64,000 nucleotides of DNA, from NCBI RefSeq assembly GCF_014490785.1, contig NZ_CP051488.1, positions 1,860,001-1,924,000 on the forward strand, in the 5' to 3' direction. This DNA comes from Kosakonia sp. SMBL-WEM22. Its GTDB lineage: Bacteria > Pseudomonadota > Gammaproteobacteria > Enterobacterales > Enterobacteriaceae. A model generated the notes under the pieces. It saw only the letters and a program-made list of their open reading frames with translations. It was not told the DNA's origin and searched no databases. Positions 7,380 to 16,762 of the stretch are shown here, in pieces. The translations under genes and the position numbers were made by a program. Within the stretch, counting starts at the first letter, position 1. Every line of letters begins with the position of its first letter.

Positions 7380-9012
7380 TGCGCCATGTTGCCTTAATTC
7401 TAATTTCACCCGATGCGCTAACATCTCCGAACCATGTTGACTGGTTTAATGTATACAGAGAGCGCTCATCATTCATAGGTATTGAAAAACGAACATTTGA
7501 TTTATTCATTAACCCCATAGAGCCGTTTGCACTAAACCATGGTGTCGTTAGCCAAAAAGCATCAGTCATATCGCGCCACAGACCATCGCAGCCGACATCA
7601 TAAGTTTTATTTACTCCGTTTCTGGTTTTATAAATTAATGATGCGGGAAAAGGAACCTGAGTTATGCTGTTAGGCGATTTGAATATGCACCACGATCGCC
7701 CATGGATCTTTTGCGTAGGACCCGTTACGCTAATTAGCACTTCATCTGCAGAGGTCTTTCCATTGGTCGTAACGATATAATCAAAATCAAGCGAAGGAGT
7801 GTTTCTACCAATTTTTCCAGTGCGTGAAGGGTTTTGCACATAATCGGCCGAAATTATACTCACGCTAAAATCGCGTGGCTTGATAATGATCTGACTTGAA
7901 GTTGAGAATTCGTACCAACCTGATTCTGGAGCGAGGGCATTGTGCATTCTAAAATTGAAGAGATCGTTTGTATTACTGTCGCTAATGCCTAATTTTACCA
8001 TTTGTTTGAAAAAATTTTGCGACAGAAAAATATAAATATTTCTCTTTCCTTTTAGTTCATTAAACGTAAAGTAATGACTTGTTTTGCTTACAGTCTTCCA
8101 GGTATTGCTATCCAGACTAAACTGCATATCCTGAGAATTTATTGCTGATTCTAGATCGGGTTTATTAATCGATGGAAAAACTTTTATTGTTGAGTTGCTC
8201 ATCCCGTTGTCACGTAATGAGTAAGTGAGCATTTTACAGGCCAAACCGGAAATTTTCCCTATAACAAGGGGATAACAGCCAGAGTTGCCTTCTCCAATCG
8301 TAGGTATGCCATCGCTATTAATGAAAACTTCCGAAATGTTGTTGGTGTTTTCAAACTTAATATGAGCGCCTTTGGTATATGAGACTTTGCGGACGTACCA
8401 GTTACCTGAACCCAGATAGCGGCAGCGTTGGCCCAGTTTAGCGCTATAACTTTCCGCTGTAGTGCAGGTGTTAATGGTCATGGTAAAGTTACTTCCTACG
8501 GACGCATTATTTAGATAATGATAAAACTGATCGCTCATCATTCCATGCATCCATTTAGCTCCCCCTGCTGGAACGGATACGCCATAAAATCCAGCGGCAT
8601 CCCTGGCCTCTGGCGAAATTAAACTTGTTGACATATCGCAGCCTTTATACCAGTTGATACAGCGTAACCCTGTCAGTAGATGTGAGGTGGGGGCCTTTTC
8701 AAGCCACATATCGAAACGGCGGTTACTTAACAAAAGTGTATTATATCCGTTATCAATATAGCCAAGGCTTTGCTGATATATGGTGCCTGAACCATTGTAT
8801 TTTAGCCCTGTCCAACGGTTGGAGCCTGTCATCCGTGGATCCAGTGCACCAGTTGGTGTAACAAAAAAGTTATCGTTGTTATTATTTTCTACAAAAACAT
8901 ATTCGCGCGTAGGTGCGTCGGGAAATATAGTTTTATTAACGCCTGCTTCTGCATTCGTTATTTTTGAGAGTATAAATGCTAGTGTTAAGAATAAATAGTG
9001 TTTAACCTTCAT
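7369..9012 (-). CDS. ecpD: Common pilus tip adhesin EcpD
   Basis: 547 residues, the same length as E. coli EcpD, the polymerising tip adhesin of the common pilus that binds host cells. The signal peptide is at residues 1-22. The long stretch around FVENNNNDNFFVTP, the TGSNRWTGLKYNGSGTIYQQ motif, KWMHGMMSDQFY, and near the end DGLWRDMTDAFWLTTPW and SASGEIRIKATWRN are almost identical to EcpD. The start at 9012 lies inside the 3' end of ecpC, showing translational coupling. The gene looks intact, so tip adhesin could still be made even though the major pilin gene is interrupted. Confidence 0.95.
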   Translation of the reverse strand: MKVKHYLFLTLAFILSKITNAEAGVNKTIFPDAPTREYVFVENNNNDNFFVTPTGALDPRMTGSNRWTGLKYNGSGTIYQQSLGYIDNGYNTLLLSNRRFDMWLEKAPTSHLLTGLRCINWYKGCDMSTSLISPEARDAAGFYGVSVPAGGAKWMHGMMSDQFYHYLNNASVGSNFTMTINTCTTAESYSAKLGQRCRYLGSGNWYVRKVSYTKGAHIKFENTNNISEVFINSDGIPTIGEGNSGCYPLVIGKISGLACKMLTYSLRDNGMSNSTIKVFPSINKPDLESAINSQDMQFSLDSNTWKTVSKTSHYFTFNELKGKRNIYIFLSQNFFKQMVKLGISDSNTNDLFNFRMHNALAPESGWYEFSTSSQIIIKPRDFSVSIISADYVQNPSRTGKIGRNTPSLDFDYIVTTNGKTSADEVLISVTGPTQKIHGRSWCIFKSPNSITQVPFPASLIYKTRNGVNKTYDVGCDGLWRDMTDAFWLTTPWFSANGSMGLMNKSNVRFSIPMNDERSLYTLNQSTWFGDVSASGEIRIKATWRNVN

Positions 9013-11533
9013 TGGTCTCTCCCTCAACCATAGTGCCGGCAAAGGTTTTCAATCCCTGGCAAATAATATCGCCTACCCAAACTGCACCACGAGCATTACT
9101 GATATCAAGATTTGCTTCGCAACTCTTATTATCTTCGTAGCTAAAATCGACAGTAGGAAATTTTTTATCAATATCCATTACGAACTCACCATTACCATCT
9201 GTACGCGTCCGCCCAATATGGTTATTAATGTGAGCATGAGCAAGCAATGTTCCATCTTCAGCGCGTATCCGGCCTGAAACAGTTACCATTTGTTTGATTT
9301 CAGGTTTCATGGTAACAACATTGCCTGGATAAAGCGTGAATTGACCTTTTTTACCGTTTGCGATGTTATAGCTGTCAATAGAATTTTTACTATTTATAAT
9401 TTCAACTTCATAACGTGAATAAGGATCTAAAGGAAGGTAGTTACGTTTACCAAGCAATGGGAAAAGGCGGCCATTGACTTTTGCAGTTAGTTGACCATTT
9501 TGCTCAATGTCAGTATGTAATATTACGCCAGCATTACCTTCTGTGCTGCCGCTAACACCTAACTCTTTTCCTTGCCAGCCGACACTGCCATTCGCAGTGA
9601 AGTTAGAGTTTAAATATCCATCCAGGCCGCTATTGATACTCAATGTTCCTGTGGAAAAACGGCTCTCATATTTTGTCCATGCAGTGGCACTCAGGTTTTT
9701 ATTATTACTCTTCTCACCAGAAATGCCTCGGGAAAGGTCGGCACCAATAGCCTGTATAGTATTAGTCTCGTCAAACTGCTTCTGAGCGGAGATGTTTGCC
9801 ATAGCATAACCATTTTGTTGCGTTATCCCTGCTCGAAAGGTGCTACCAAGTGGGAGCAGAAAATCAAAAGCGACATATTTTTGCATACGGCTTGTTTGCC
9901 GACTATTGCTGTGCTGGTAACGTTGCAGGCCTGCACGTAGACATAGTGAACCGAACTGGCCATTGTATAGTGTCTGCGTATAATCGGCAGTGTAATAATG
10001 ACTATTATGTTGGTGATCTTTGTTATAACTCGCACTTAATGAACCAAGCCGGGACCAAAATGTATTAAGATTTAATGACGCACCCATTGAAATATTGGTG
10101 GCATCGCTCCGCCGAACTTTGTTTCCGATTGAAGTTTTTTCCTGGCTTAACCAGACAGTACTGAATCTTCCAGGCAAAGTAGCATTTAAGCTACTAATTG
10201 AACTCCATGACCCATCTGTAGCCAGCATATTTTGTAAACTTATTTGTAAATCCTCGAAAACAGGCCATGAAAGCTGCAATTCCCCGATACTGACAGAATC
10301 ATAGTTATACGCTGAGGCTATCCAGGATAAAGCATGAAGTGTACCGGACGTGGACAAGCCAATCAGTAAACTGTTTTTAGCTTCCTGAATTTCCCTCTCG
10401 CCACTCTCCCATTGCTCAATATGCATGTTGCCTCCCCAAAATTGCCAACGGAATGGCATTCCCGCAGATTTGCCGCGAGCGAAAAGCTTATTAACTCTTT
10501 GAATAGTTTGGTTTATATGTTGGCCATTAACGATCACATCGACTTTGATATCGTAGATACCATAGGGGAGTCCGCTGGTATCAACTTCATGACTACCCAT
10601 GCTGAAATTTTGTACGCTGAGAAGTTTACCGTCTCGAGATAGGTGAACTTCGCCAGCAGAAGGTAAAAACACAATGACTGGTACAACAGAATGTGAATCA
10701 TTGAAGACTGTTGACTGGGCATAGTTACCCCAGGAGAAGCCATAAATTTTTCCTGAAGGAAGCGCGGTAACAGAACCAAGCGACTGTAAATTCCATGCAT
10801 CTAACATGCCACCTGCAAGTCTAAAGCCTGAAAAGTCACGTTCGTACATAGCACGATAAAATTGGGCTTGTTGGGAATTAGATCCCAGACCGTACATAGT
10901 ACCATTCACCATTAAATGGTGCTCTTTTAATGCTGTAACAGAATCAAATGAAAGATAGTTGGAAGTGCTGCTTTCACCCCCCTTCATCTTATTGTTATAA
11001 ATGCCAAAGTTATAACTCAGCGTGCCGCTTAAATTTTCCGCACTGGATTTACCTATGTCCTCAATCTTGGGACGAAAGAGAGTCTTGAGCGCCTGCTGAG
11101 TTACAATTATTTGTAATGTAAGTTGCTGGAAATTTAAATATAGCCAAGCGTTATCGGTGAGAGATATTTTAAACTCTTCATTAAATGCAACATCTTTAAG
11201 GCTATCTATTTTTGAACGTGTAACTTCATTCAATGAAGCATTGCCGTTTTGATCTTCAAGCTCAATTAAACGTACTTTTACCATATTATCATCAAGCCAT
11301 ATGGAAGCCGTGCCAATACGCTGATCATCTTCTGTACCAGAAGACCCATTCAGGTGGATATATAAAGGGATGCTCATACCATCTTGTAATGCTTTTCTAA
11401 AAGCATCAGGAACCATTATGCCGGCGATATGTAAGTTTTGAAAAGGAGTAGAGTAAACTTCATTCATACCAGCAAAGAAAATGACTGTATAAGTAACGCA
11501 AGCTTGGAAGATCTTGTTCTCGACAATGCGCAC
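9002..11533 (-). CDS. ecpC: Common pilus outer-membrane usher EcpC
   Basis: 843 residues against 841 in E. coli EcpC, the outer-membrane usher through which EcpA and EcpD subunits are secreted and polymerised. It belongs to the alpha-type (class 5-like) ushers rather than the FimD type. Diagnostic segments are AFRKALQDGMSIPLYIHLNG, YERDFSGFRLAGGMLDAWNL, GKIYGFSWGN, SVQNFSMGSHEVDT, HYYTADY and, at the C-terminus, VSGRIRAEDGTLLAHAHI with NNHIGRTRTDGNGEFVMD, a carboxypeptidase-regulatory-like domain. It starts 19 bp after ecpB and overlaps ecpD. No interruption is seen. Confidence 0.95.
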   Translation of the reverse strand: MRIVENKIFQACVTYTVIFFAGMNEVYSTPFQNLHIAGIMVPDAFRKALQDGMSIPLYIHLNGSSGTEDDQRIGTASIWLDDNMVKVRLIELEDQNGNASLNEVTRSKIDSLKDVAFNEEFKISLTDNAWLYLNFQQLTLQIIVTQQALKTLFRPKIEDIGKSSAENLSGTLSYNFGIYNNKMKGGESSTSNYLSFDSVTALKEHHLMVNGTMYGLGSNSQQAQFYRAMYERDFSGFRLAGGMLDAWNLQSLGSVTALPSGKIYGFSWGNYAQSTVFNDSHSVVPVIVFLPSAGEVHLSRDGKLLSVQNFSMGSHEVDTSGLPYGIYDIKVDVIVNGQHINQTIQRVNKLFARGKSAGMPFRWQFWGGNMHIEQWESGEREIQEAKNSLLIGLSTSGTLHALSWIASAYNYDSVSIGELQLSWPVFEDLQISLQNMLATDGSWSSISSLNATLPGRFSTVWLSQEKTSIGNKVRRSDATNISMGASLNLNTFWSRLGSLSASYNKDHQHNSHYYTADYTQTLYNGQFGSLCLRAGLQRYQHSNSRQTSRMQKYVAFDFLLPLGSTFRAGITQQNGYAMANISAQKQFDETNTIQAIGADLSRGISGEKSNNKNLSATAWTKYESRFSTGTLSINSGLDGYLNSNFTANGSVGWQGKELGVSGSTEGNAGVILHTDIEQNGQLTAKVNGRLFPLLGKRNYLPLDPYSRYEVEIINSKNSIDSYNIANGKKGQFTLYPGNVVTMKPEIKQMVTVSGRIRAEDGTLLAHAHINNHIGRTRTDGNGEFVMDIDKKFPTVDFSYEDNKSCEANLDISNARGAVWVGDIICQGLKTFAGTMVEGETNEG

Positions 11534-11552
11534 AGATTACGTCTTCCGAAAA

Positions 11553-12221
11553 CTATTTTACTGAAACGAAATGGTTCTCTTGCCAGAATGCTACACGACC
11601 ATTTCTATCTGCAACGTTGACCCGCGTAAATTTTCGCGATTTTCCTGGCATAAGGTAATAATTCTCTTTGCAAGAGTCGCCATCAGTGGGTTTCAAACAT
11701 GGCCCATAAGCAATGATACGCAAAGTTGCATTTCCTGGATTAGTGATTTTCCCTTCAGAGTAGTGGTATGCATATTTTGCTTTGCGTGGCGCAACTACTA
11801 ATATTGAACTGATTAACGCTGAGGCTGTGGCAACGGCATGACGCTTTGCGTTGCTCCTTTTCCCTTCGCTCAATGCTTGGTCGGACCATAGAATACGGTA
11901 ATAGCGTTCTTTATCATCATTCGGACCTTTATAGAAAAAACGAATAGTCTCATTGCTATTAGCCGGAAGCAGCAAACTCCCGGGTGTCAAAAGAAGTTCA
12001 TCTTTACTCTCCATAGGAATGATGCTACCGCCTTCCAAAGGGTTTGTTATTCTTTCGACTTTGATATTAATAAGGCGACCTGTATTGGTAGAGTTTTTGA
12101 TCTCTTTATTAATAATGGAACTATCGCTATACATAAAAGAAGATATATCGCCAATATCTAATGCGTAAGTGGGCATCATGAAACTTAAACAAATGGCAAA
12201 AGTTAGAAAATTCTTCGTCAT
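11553..12221 (-). CDS. ecpB: Common pilus periplasmic chaperone EcpB
   Basis: 222 residues from the start at 12221, the same length as E. coli EcpB, which caps and delivers pilus subunits to the usher EcpC. After the signal peptide the protein begins LDIGDISSFMYSDSS and carries DELLLTPGSLLLPANSNETI, IRFFYKGPNDDKERYYRI, ILVVAPRKA and ENYYLMPGKSRKFTRV, as in the family. The start was chosen because AGGAG lies 7 bp upstream of it; an in-frame ATG at 12227 is too close to that site. A strong hairpin with a T-run separates it from ecpA, so ecpBCDE are expected to be expressed well below pilin level. Confidence 0.94.
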   Translation of the reverse strand: MTKNFLTFAICLSFMMPTYALDIGDISSFMYSDSSIINKEIKNSTNTGRLINIKVERITNPLEGGSIIPMESKDELLLTPGSLLLPANSNETIRFFYKGPNDDKERYYRILWSDQALSEGKRSNAKRHAVATASALISSILVVAPRKAKYAYHYSEGKITNPGNATLRIIAYGPCLKPTDGDSCKENYYLMPGKSRKFTRVNVADRNGRVAFWQENHFVSVK

Positions 12222-12232
12222 ATCCATTCTCC

Positions 12233-12260
12233 TAAAAAAAAGGAGCGGTCCCTCGCTCCT
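12233..12260 (-). terminator. Terminator/attenuator between ecpA and ecpB
   Basis: Read on the minus strand, a stem GGAGCGAGGGACCGCTCC is followed directly by eight T residues. It lies between the ecpA stop and the ecpB ribosome-binding site. It should end most transcripts after the major pilin gene and let only some continue into ecpB, a common way to set pilin-to-assembly-protein ratios. Confidence 0.85.
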
Positions 12261-12273
12261 CAAATATTGGAAA

Positions 12274-12855
12274 TTAGCTAGTCCAGGTTGCATCAAACTG
12301 AACGCTAACATCGCCGCTCCAAATACCTTCTGGCAATACGCTCAAATCTGTTGCAGGCGTCGTTCCGTCAGTCGTTGCACTTGCAATTGAGAATGTAAAT
12401 GCATCCTGACCGGCAAAACGACCTGCATTATTTTAATTAGAAGCAATATTGCCAAGACCACCACTTTGACCAGAAAGAGTATCAACAAGAACAGTATCAG
12501 TCGTTTTGTTAACTGCGTTACCGAAGTAATTAACACCAACATTAAGCGTGGACCCTGATCCATCAAGCTGTGTTAGCGTGTTACTCACTAATCGTGAGGT
12601 GAGTTTGAATGCCGTTGCACTTGAATCGCCTTCAACTGCAACGTCAAAAAGACCTTTTTGTGTATTGAAACCTTTAACGCCCTCTGCGTATTGAAAAGAA
12701 AGACTTCCTAGAGGCGTTACAACTAATTTACTTGTTGTATCTTTTTTTGCCGTGGCGGACCACGTTGCAACAGCTTGTGCTGAAGTGTCAGCTGCCTGAA
12801 CTGCACCCATGTTAAAAGAAGACAATAATGCAAGCGCTAGAATTTTACGTTTCAT
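12274..12855 (-). pseudogene. ecpA: Common pilus major pilin EcpA, interrupted by an in-frame TAA
   Basis: The frame encodes the EcpA pilin from MKRKILALALLSSFNMGAV (signal peptide) through SAQAVATWSATAKKDTTSKL and GSLSFQYAEGVKGFNTQKGL, nearly identical to E. coli EcpA. Codon 141 (12433-12435) is TAA. Beyond it the same frame continues without shift through NNAGRFAGQDAFTFSI and ends LPEGIWSGDVSVQFDATWTS, the normal EcpA C-terminus, giving 193 codons against 195 residues in E. coli. A single change from TAT or TAC (Tyr) would explain it. The truncated 140-residue product lacks the C-terminal strands of the subunit fold, so a normal pilus is unlikely unless the stop is read through or is a sequencing error. 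Confidence 0.93.
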
Positions 12856-13958
12856 AAATGCACCTTACTCTTAATGTTTTTAACCTTGAAGGTTCCTTGT
12901 ATGCACAAGGATTTTTTCTAATCGGTACTTCTATCAAATAGTCAAACCGATCATAAGAAGCTAAGAAAGTATAACTTGAATATATGCGCTAATAACAACT
13001 CAATACCTTACAGTTGCGTTAGTTAATGAGTGCTTAGCAACTTTTAATTAATCATGAGCTTACGCAAAATATTTGCTCCTCACAAAAATAATAACCTTGA
13101 TGCGAAATAATCGGATAGTAATAAAATGTTATGCTGCGAATAAATAATAACTGTTAACTAATTGTGCTCTTTTCATCTGAAGCAATGCCGCTTACCGCCT
13201 TGTTGATAACATTTCGTTAACCTTTTTGTTTTGCCTTTATAATACCGTTGATTTCTTTTTAAGAAGTAAATAAATTTTATTTAAATGAATGATTGTTTAT
13301 TTAAGGGTGCCTCGATGCGTTCTTTTAAGATTTAAATTTTATCACCAACCTTAAAGACTATGCTGAGACTGAGTTTCATCCCTGGCTGTAGATATCCCGC
13401 AACAAAAATGTATTGTCTGGTTGAAAATTCATGCTCAGTCCGCGCGTAAGCACCGGTGAGGGTCGTTCATTTTTCTTTGCCTTTGTGATGTAGAAGATAT
13501 CTATGCTCACTATTTATTTGTATGGCCTATATTAGGCGCTCTGGAATTTATTATAGATATGATTAAATTTTGTAATTTGTTGATATCAAAGGAAAAATGG
13601 AAAATTTTCTTAAGCAGCCTTAATAAAAAATTTTCTATCCTTTAAGGGTAATTCACTTGTTTTAATACTTGCTTTAGTAATAATTAAAAAATTCCTATCG
13701 GCTCTCCATTTTTGAAGGCGTATCAAGAAAAAAGTATAATATTCCCCTTGATTTAAGAAGCATACATCTGATGTTCTTACATGTACTTTGGTTCTATATG
13801 GTAAAAGTGTTAAGACAAACGAGGAAGTTCCAAATGTTAATGTGGTTTTAGTCTGCATTACGAATTTAAATGCCTGAATTAGCCGCATTTGTAATATTAG
13901 TTTCTTTGAACGAATAAGCTCATCTTAATAAGTTGCATAAATTACAGGTAGGTAATCA
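12856..13958. other. Long AT-rich intergenic region between ecpA and tpsA
   Basis: About 1.1 kb between divergently transcribed ecpA (minus) and tpsA (plus), very AT-rich. It must hold both promoters. No ecpR homologue (the LuxR-type activator normally just upstream of ecpA) is recognisable. A 92-codon minus-strand frame at 13610-13888 has no family resemblance and low-complexity composition, so it is not called as a gene. Such AT-rich divergent regions are typical H-NS targets; that is inference. Confidence 0.6.
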
Positions 13959-16697
13959 ATGAAAAGTGAAAGGATCACAGGAATGTTAATGAAATTTAAT
14001 CCAATAGCAGCGTCTATTCTGCTCTCTCTACCGGTTATAGTTCAAGCAGCAAATCTCAATATCAAAAATGGTACCCTCTTCAAAGCAAATGGCGTGCCGA
14101 TAATAAACATTGCAAAACCAAATGAAAATGGTCTTTCTCATAATGTTTATGATGATTTCAACGTTGGTAAGGATGGGGTGATTTTTAATAATAGCTCTTC
14201 CGGTACTAATACTGTAATTGGTGGTTCAATTGCGGGTAATAGTAATCTTACTTCTGGTAGCGCCAACGTTATCCTTAATGAAGTTACGTCCAATAAATCC
14301 AGTATGCTTGAAGGCCTGATGGAAGTTGCAGGGGATAAGGCACACTTGGTTATTGCCAATCCTAATGGTATTTCAACAACTATGGGAAGTGGTTTTATCA
14401 ATACCAGTAAGGCTACCATCACGACCGGTAAACCCGATATTCAAAATGGTGCGTTAAAAGGTTATTCAGTTGGGGGCGGCATTATCAACGTCCAGGGGTT
14501 AATGAGTTCTTCACCAACAGAGATCCTTGCTCGCTCTGTGGCGGTGCAAGGCCAAATCGTGACAGATGAGCTTACCGTGATCGCAGGCAATAATTATATC
14601 AATGAAAACGCAGCAGTCTCGGGACATGTAACGGCGAGCGGAGCCAGAAACACATATGCAGTTGATGTTTCAGACTTGGGTGGAATGTACGCTAATCGCA
14701 TTAATCTAATCAGTACTGAAAGCGGTGTTGGTGTAAGAAATACAGGGATAATTGCAGGCGGTGCAGATAATATCGTAATTGATGTAAACGGCAAGTTCAT
14801 TAACAGCAATGGCAATGTACAAGCGGTTGGAGAAACTCAAATCACAACTAATGGAGCTCTGGATAATATTGGTGGTGACATCGCTGGTAAAGGTAAGATA
14901 CTCATCAATACAGCAAAAAATGTTGTTAACAACACCACGGCAGGTAGTATTTCCTCAGAGGCTGATATCTATATCGATAGTGGTGAGTTTAATAATAAAA
15001 ATGGAAAAGTTGCCTCTAGTGGTGTACTAGGCATTAATACCAATGGTAAAACATTAACTAACACTGGCAAGGGTACTGCTGTAGGATTGGAGGCAGGTGT
15101 TGTTGCCCTGAAAACCGGTAAGTTAGATAACCGGACTGGTCAGATTAAAGGTGGTTATTTAGCCTTTGAAACTTCAGAATTAACTAATGTAGGAGGTGAA
15201 ATTCAATCTGCTGGCAAGATTGATATGATTAGCTCTGGAAATATAGACAATACTAAAGGCCTTATCAGGTCTCAAGCAGGTGGTATACAGATTGAGACGG
15301 CAAAGTCTTTTATTAATAAAGAAAACATTACTGCTGATGCTACAAGTAGCGACTCCTTAGGACTGATTTCAGGCGATGGTGGAATTAAAGTAAAGGCTGG
15401 CGTAATTAATAATTCCACAGGCGGAATAAGTTCATCGGGAAGTATCTCTCTGGCAAGTGATAGCACTATCAATAATGGTAATGGCAAAATTGCTGCTGAT
15501 AAATCCGTGTCACTTTCTGCAATTGGAAATATTGAAAACTCGAGCGGAAGAGTTCTTTCTAAAGACACCATCTCAGTCGTTGGTTCCACAATGGATAACA
15601 GTCTTTATGTCGGGCAAATCATTGGCGATCGTGGTATCAAAATCGATTTGACCGGATACTTTAATAACCATATTGGCTTAGTAAGCTCACAGTTTGGCAA
15701 TGTTGATATCGAAGCTAAAAATGTCAAAAACATCGGTGGCATGATTCTTGGTAAAGATATTTCAATCAAAACTGAAGCAGATGTTGATAACTATCACGGC
15801 TTGATGGTGGCAAGTAATGTACTGAATATTGATGCTAAAACAAATGTTAATAACTCCTATGGAGAGAATTTTGGGAAAGTATATGGTAATTATTTCGGTA
15901 TACCAGGCCAGATTGGTGGGTTGATTGGGAGCAACGGAGTTTCAATCAATGCTCAGTCAGTTAACAACAACCATAGCCGTATCATTGCGGAGTATGGTCC
16001 ATTAACCATGAATGTTCTGGAAACACTTAGTAGCGATCGCGCTTTAATAGCTAGCGGTAGTGATGCAAATATTATTGCGAAACGATTAACTAATAATTAC
16101 TCCACAATTCATAGCGCTGGAGATCTTAATATTGACGTCAATTCGCTATCCAATTACAGTACTGGAACAATCGAAAGCAATGATGCAACGGGAATAATTT
16201 CTTCCGATCGGCATCTCTCATTAATTGTGGGTAGTGCTTTCACTAATTATGGGTGGGTAAGCAGTAAGCAAAACTCATTAGTACGCGTGGCGGGTGTATT
16301 ACATAATTATAATACTATCTCCGCTGATAATACGTTAGAAGTTGACACGTCAGGTACTCTTACTAATGAGAAAGATATTGTGGCGGGTACAATACTATAT
16401 GTTGAATCAGATGGAAATGTTGTTAACAGCAGCAAAGGCAATCTGGTTGGTAGTTCAGCGTTTATAAAGGCGGGAACTGATTTAACTAACTATGGTAATG
16501 TGGTGGCATGGGATTATCTCGATGTCCAGGCTGCTCGCACAATTTATAATTATAAAAATATCTATACTCAAGGCAATGCGTTCATTACTTCGAAAATGGT
16601 ACATAACTCAGGAGCTAATGCTATTTTAGGTGGTGAAAGGGGCGTTATACTAAATACTGAACAATTGACCGGGTCAGGCACTATTGTTGGTTTGTGA
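13959..16697 (+). CDS. TpsA: two-partner-secretion exoprotein (filamentous haemagglutinin-type)
   Basis: 912 residues. The signal peptide (SILLSLPVIVQAA) is followed by the TPS secretion domain, about residues 32-250, with the NIAKPNENGLSHNVYDDFNV block and the NPNG motif in HLVIANPNGIST. The remainder is a regular beta-helix of about 20-residue repeats rich in Asn, Gly and Ser (for example GKILINTAKNVVNNT and GSISLASDSTINNG), as in FHA-type adhesins. It ends in TGSGTIVGL. There is no VENN/pretoxin region and no variable toxin tip, so it does not look like a CdiA toxin. At this size it is a short TpsA, probably a surface or secreted adhesin. The start could also be Met-9 or Met-11. Confidence 0.9.
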   Translation: MKSERITGMLMKFNPIAASILLSLPVIVQAANLNIKNGTLFKANGVPIINIAKPNENGLSHNVYDDFNVGKDGVIFNNSSSGTNTVIGGSIAGNSNLTSGSANVILNEVTSNKSSMLEGLMEVAGDKAHLVIANPNGISTTMGSGFINTSKATITTGKPDIQNGALKGYSVGGGIINVQGLMSSSPTEILARSVAVQGQIVTDELTVIAGNNYINENAAVSGHVTASGARNTYAVDVSDLGGMYANRINLISTESGVGVRNTGIIAGGADNIVIDVNGKFINSNGNVQAVGETQITTNGALDNIGGDIAGKGKILINTAKNVVNNTTAGSISSEADIYIDSGEFNNKNGKVASSGVLGINTNGKTLTNTGKGTAVGLEAGVVALKTGKLDNRTGQIKGGYLAFETSELTNVGGEIQSAGKIDMISSGNIDNTKGLIRSQAGGIQIETAKSFINKENITADATSSDSLGLISGDGGIKVKAGVINNSTGGISSSGSISLASDSTINNGNGKIAADKSVSLSAIGNIENSSGRVLSKDTISVVGSTMDNSLYVGQIIGDRGIKIDLTGYFNNHIGLVSSQFGNVDIEAKNVKNIGGMILGKDISIKTEADVDNYHGLMVASNVLNIDAKTNVNNSYGENFGKVYGNYFGIPGQIGGLIGSNGVSINAQSVNNNHSRIIAEYGPLTMNVLETLSSDRALIASGSDANIIAKRLTNNYSTIHSAGDLNIDVNSLSNYSTGTIESNDATGIISSDRHLSLIVGSAFTNYGWVSSKQNSLVRVAGVLHNYNTISADNTLEVDTSGTLTNEKDIVAGTILYVESDGNVVNSSKGNLVGSSAFIKAGTDLTNYGNVVAWDYLDVQAARTIYNYKNIYTQGNAFITSKMVHNSGANAILGGERGVILNTEQLTGSGTIVGL

Positions 16698-16711
16698 TTT
16701 AAATACACAAT

Positions 16712-16740
16712 GAAAAGCAGCAGTTTCTCTGCTGCTTTTC
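16712..16740 (+). terminator. Hairpin between tpsA and tpsB (partial terminator)
   Basis: Perfect 12-bp stem GAAAAGCAGCAG / CTGCTGCTTTTC with a 5-nt loop, just after the tpsA stop. The T-run after the GC-rich part is short (TTTTC), so it could act as a leaky terminator or as a 3' RNA-stability element. It would lower expression of tpsB and all genes behind it relative to tpsA. Confidence 0.6.
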
Positions 16741-16762
16741 AAAAATAAGAGCGATCGTAATA

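Noticed and set aside
13610..13888. 92-codon minus-strand ORF upstream of ecpA, a possible ecpR
   Set aside because: It has no LuxR helix-turn-helix and no similarity to EcpR; AT-rich DNA with chance open frame.
13959..16697. CDI (CdiA) toxin
   Set aside because: Only 912 residues, no VENN/pretoxin region, no toxin C-terminus and no immunity gene; tpsB follows directly. An adhesin-type TpsA fits better.
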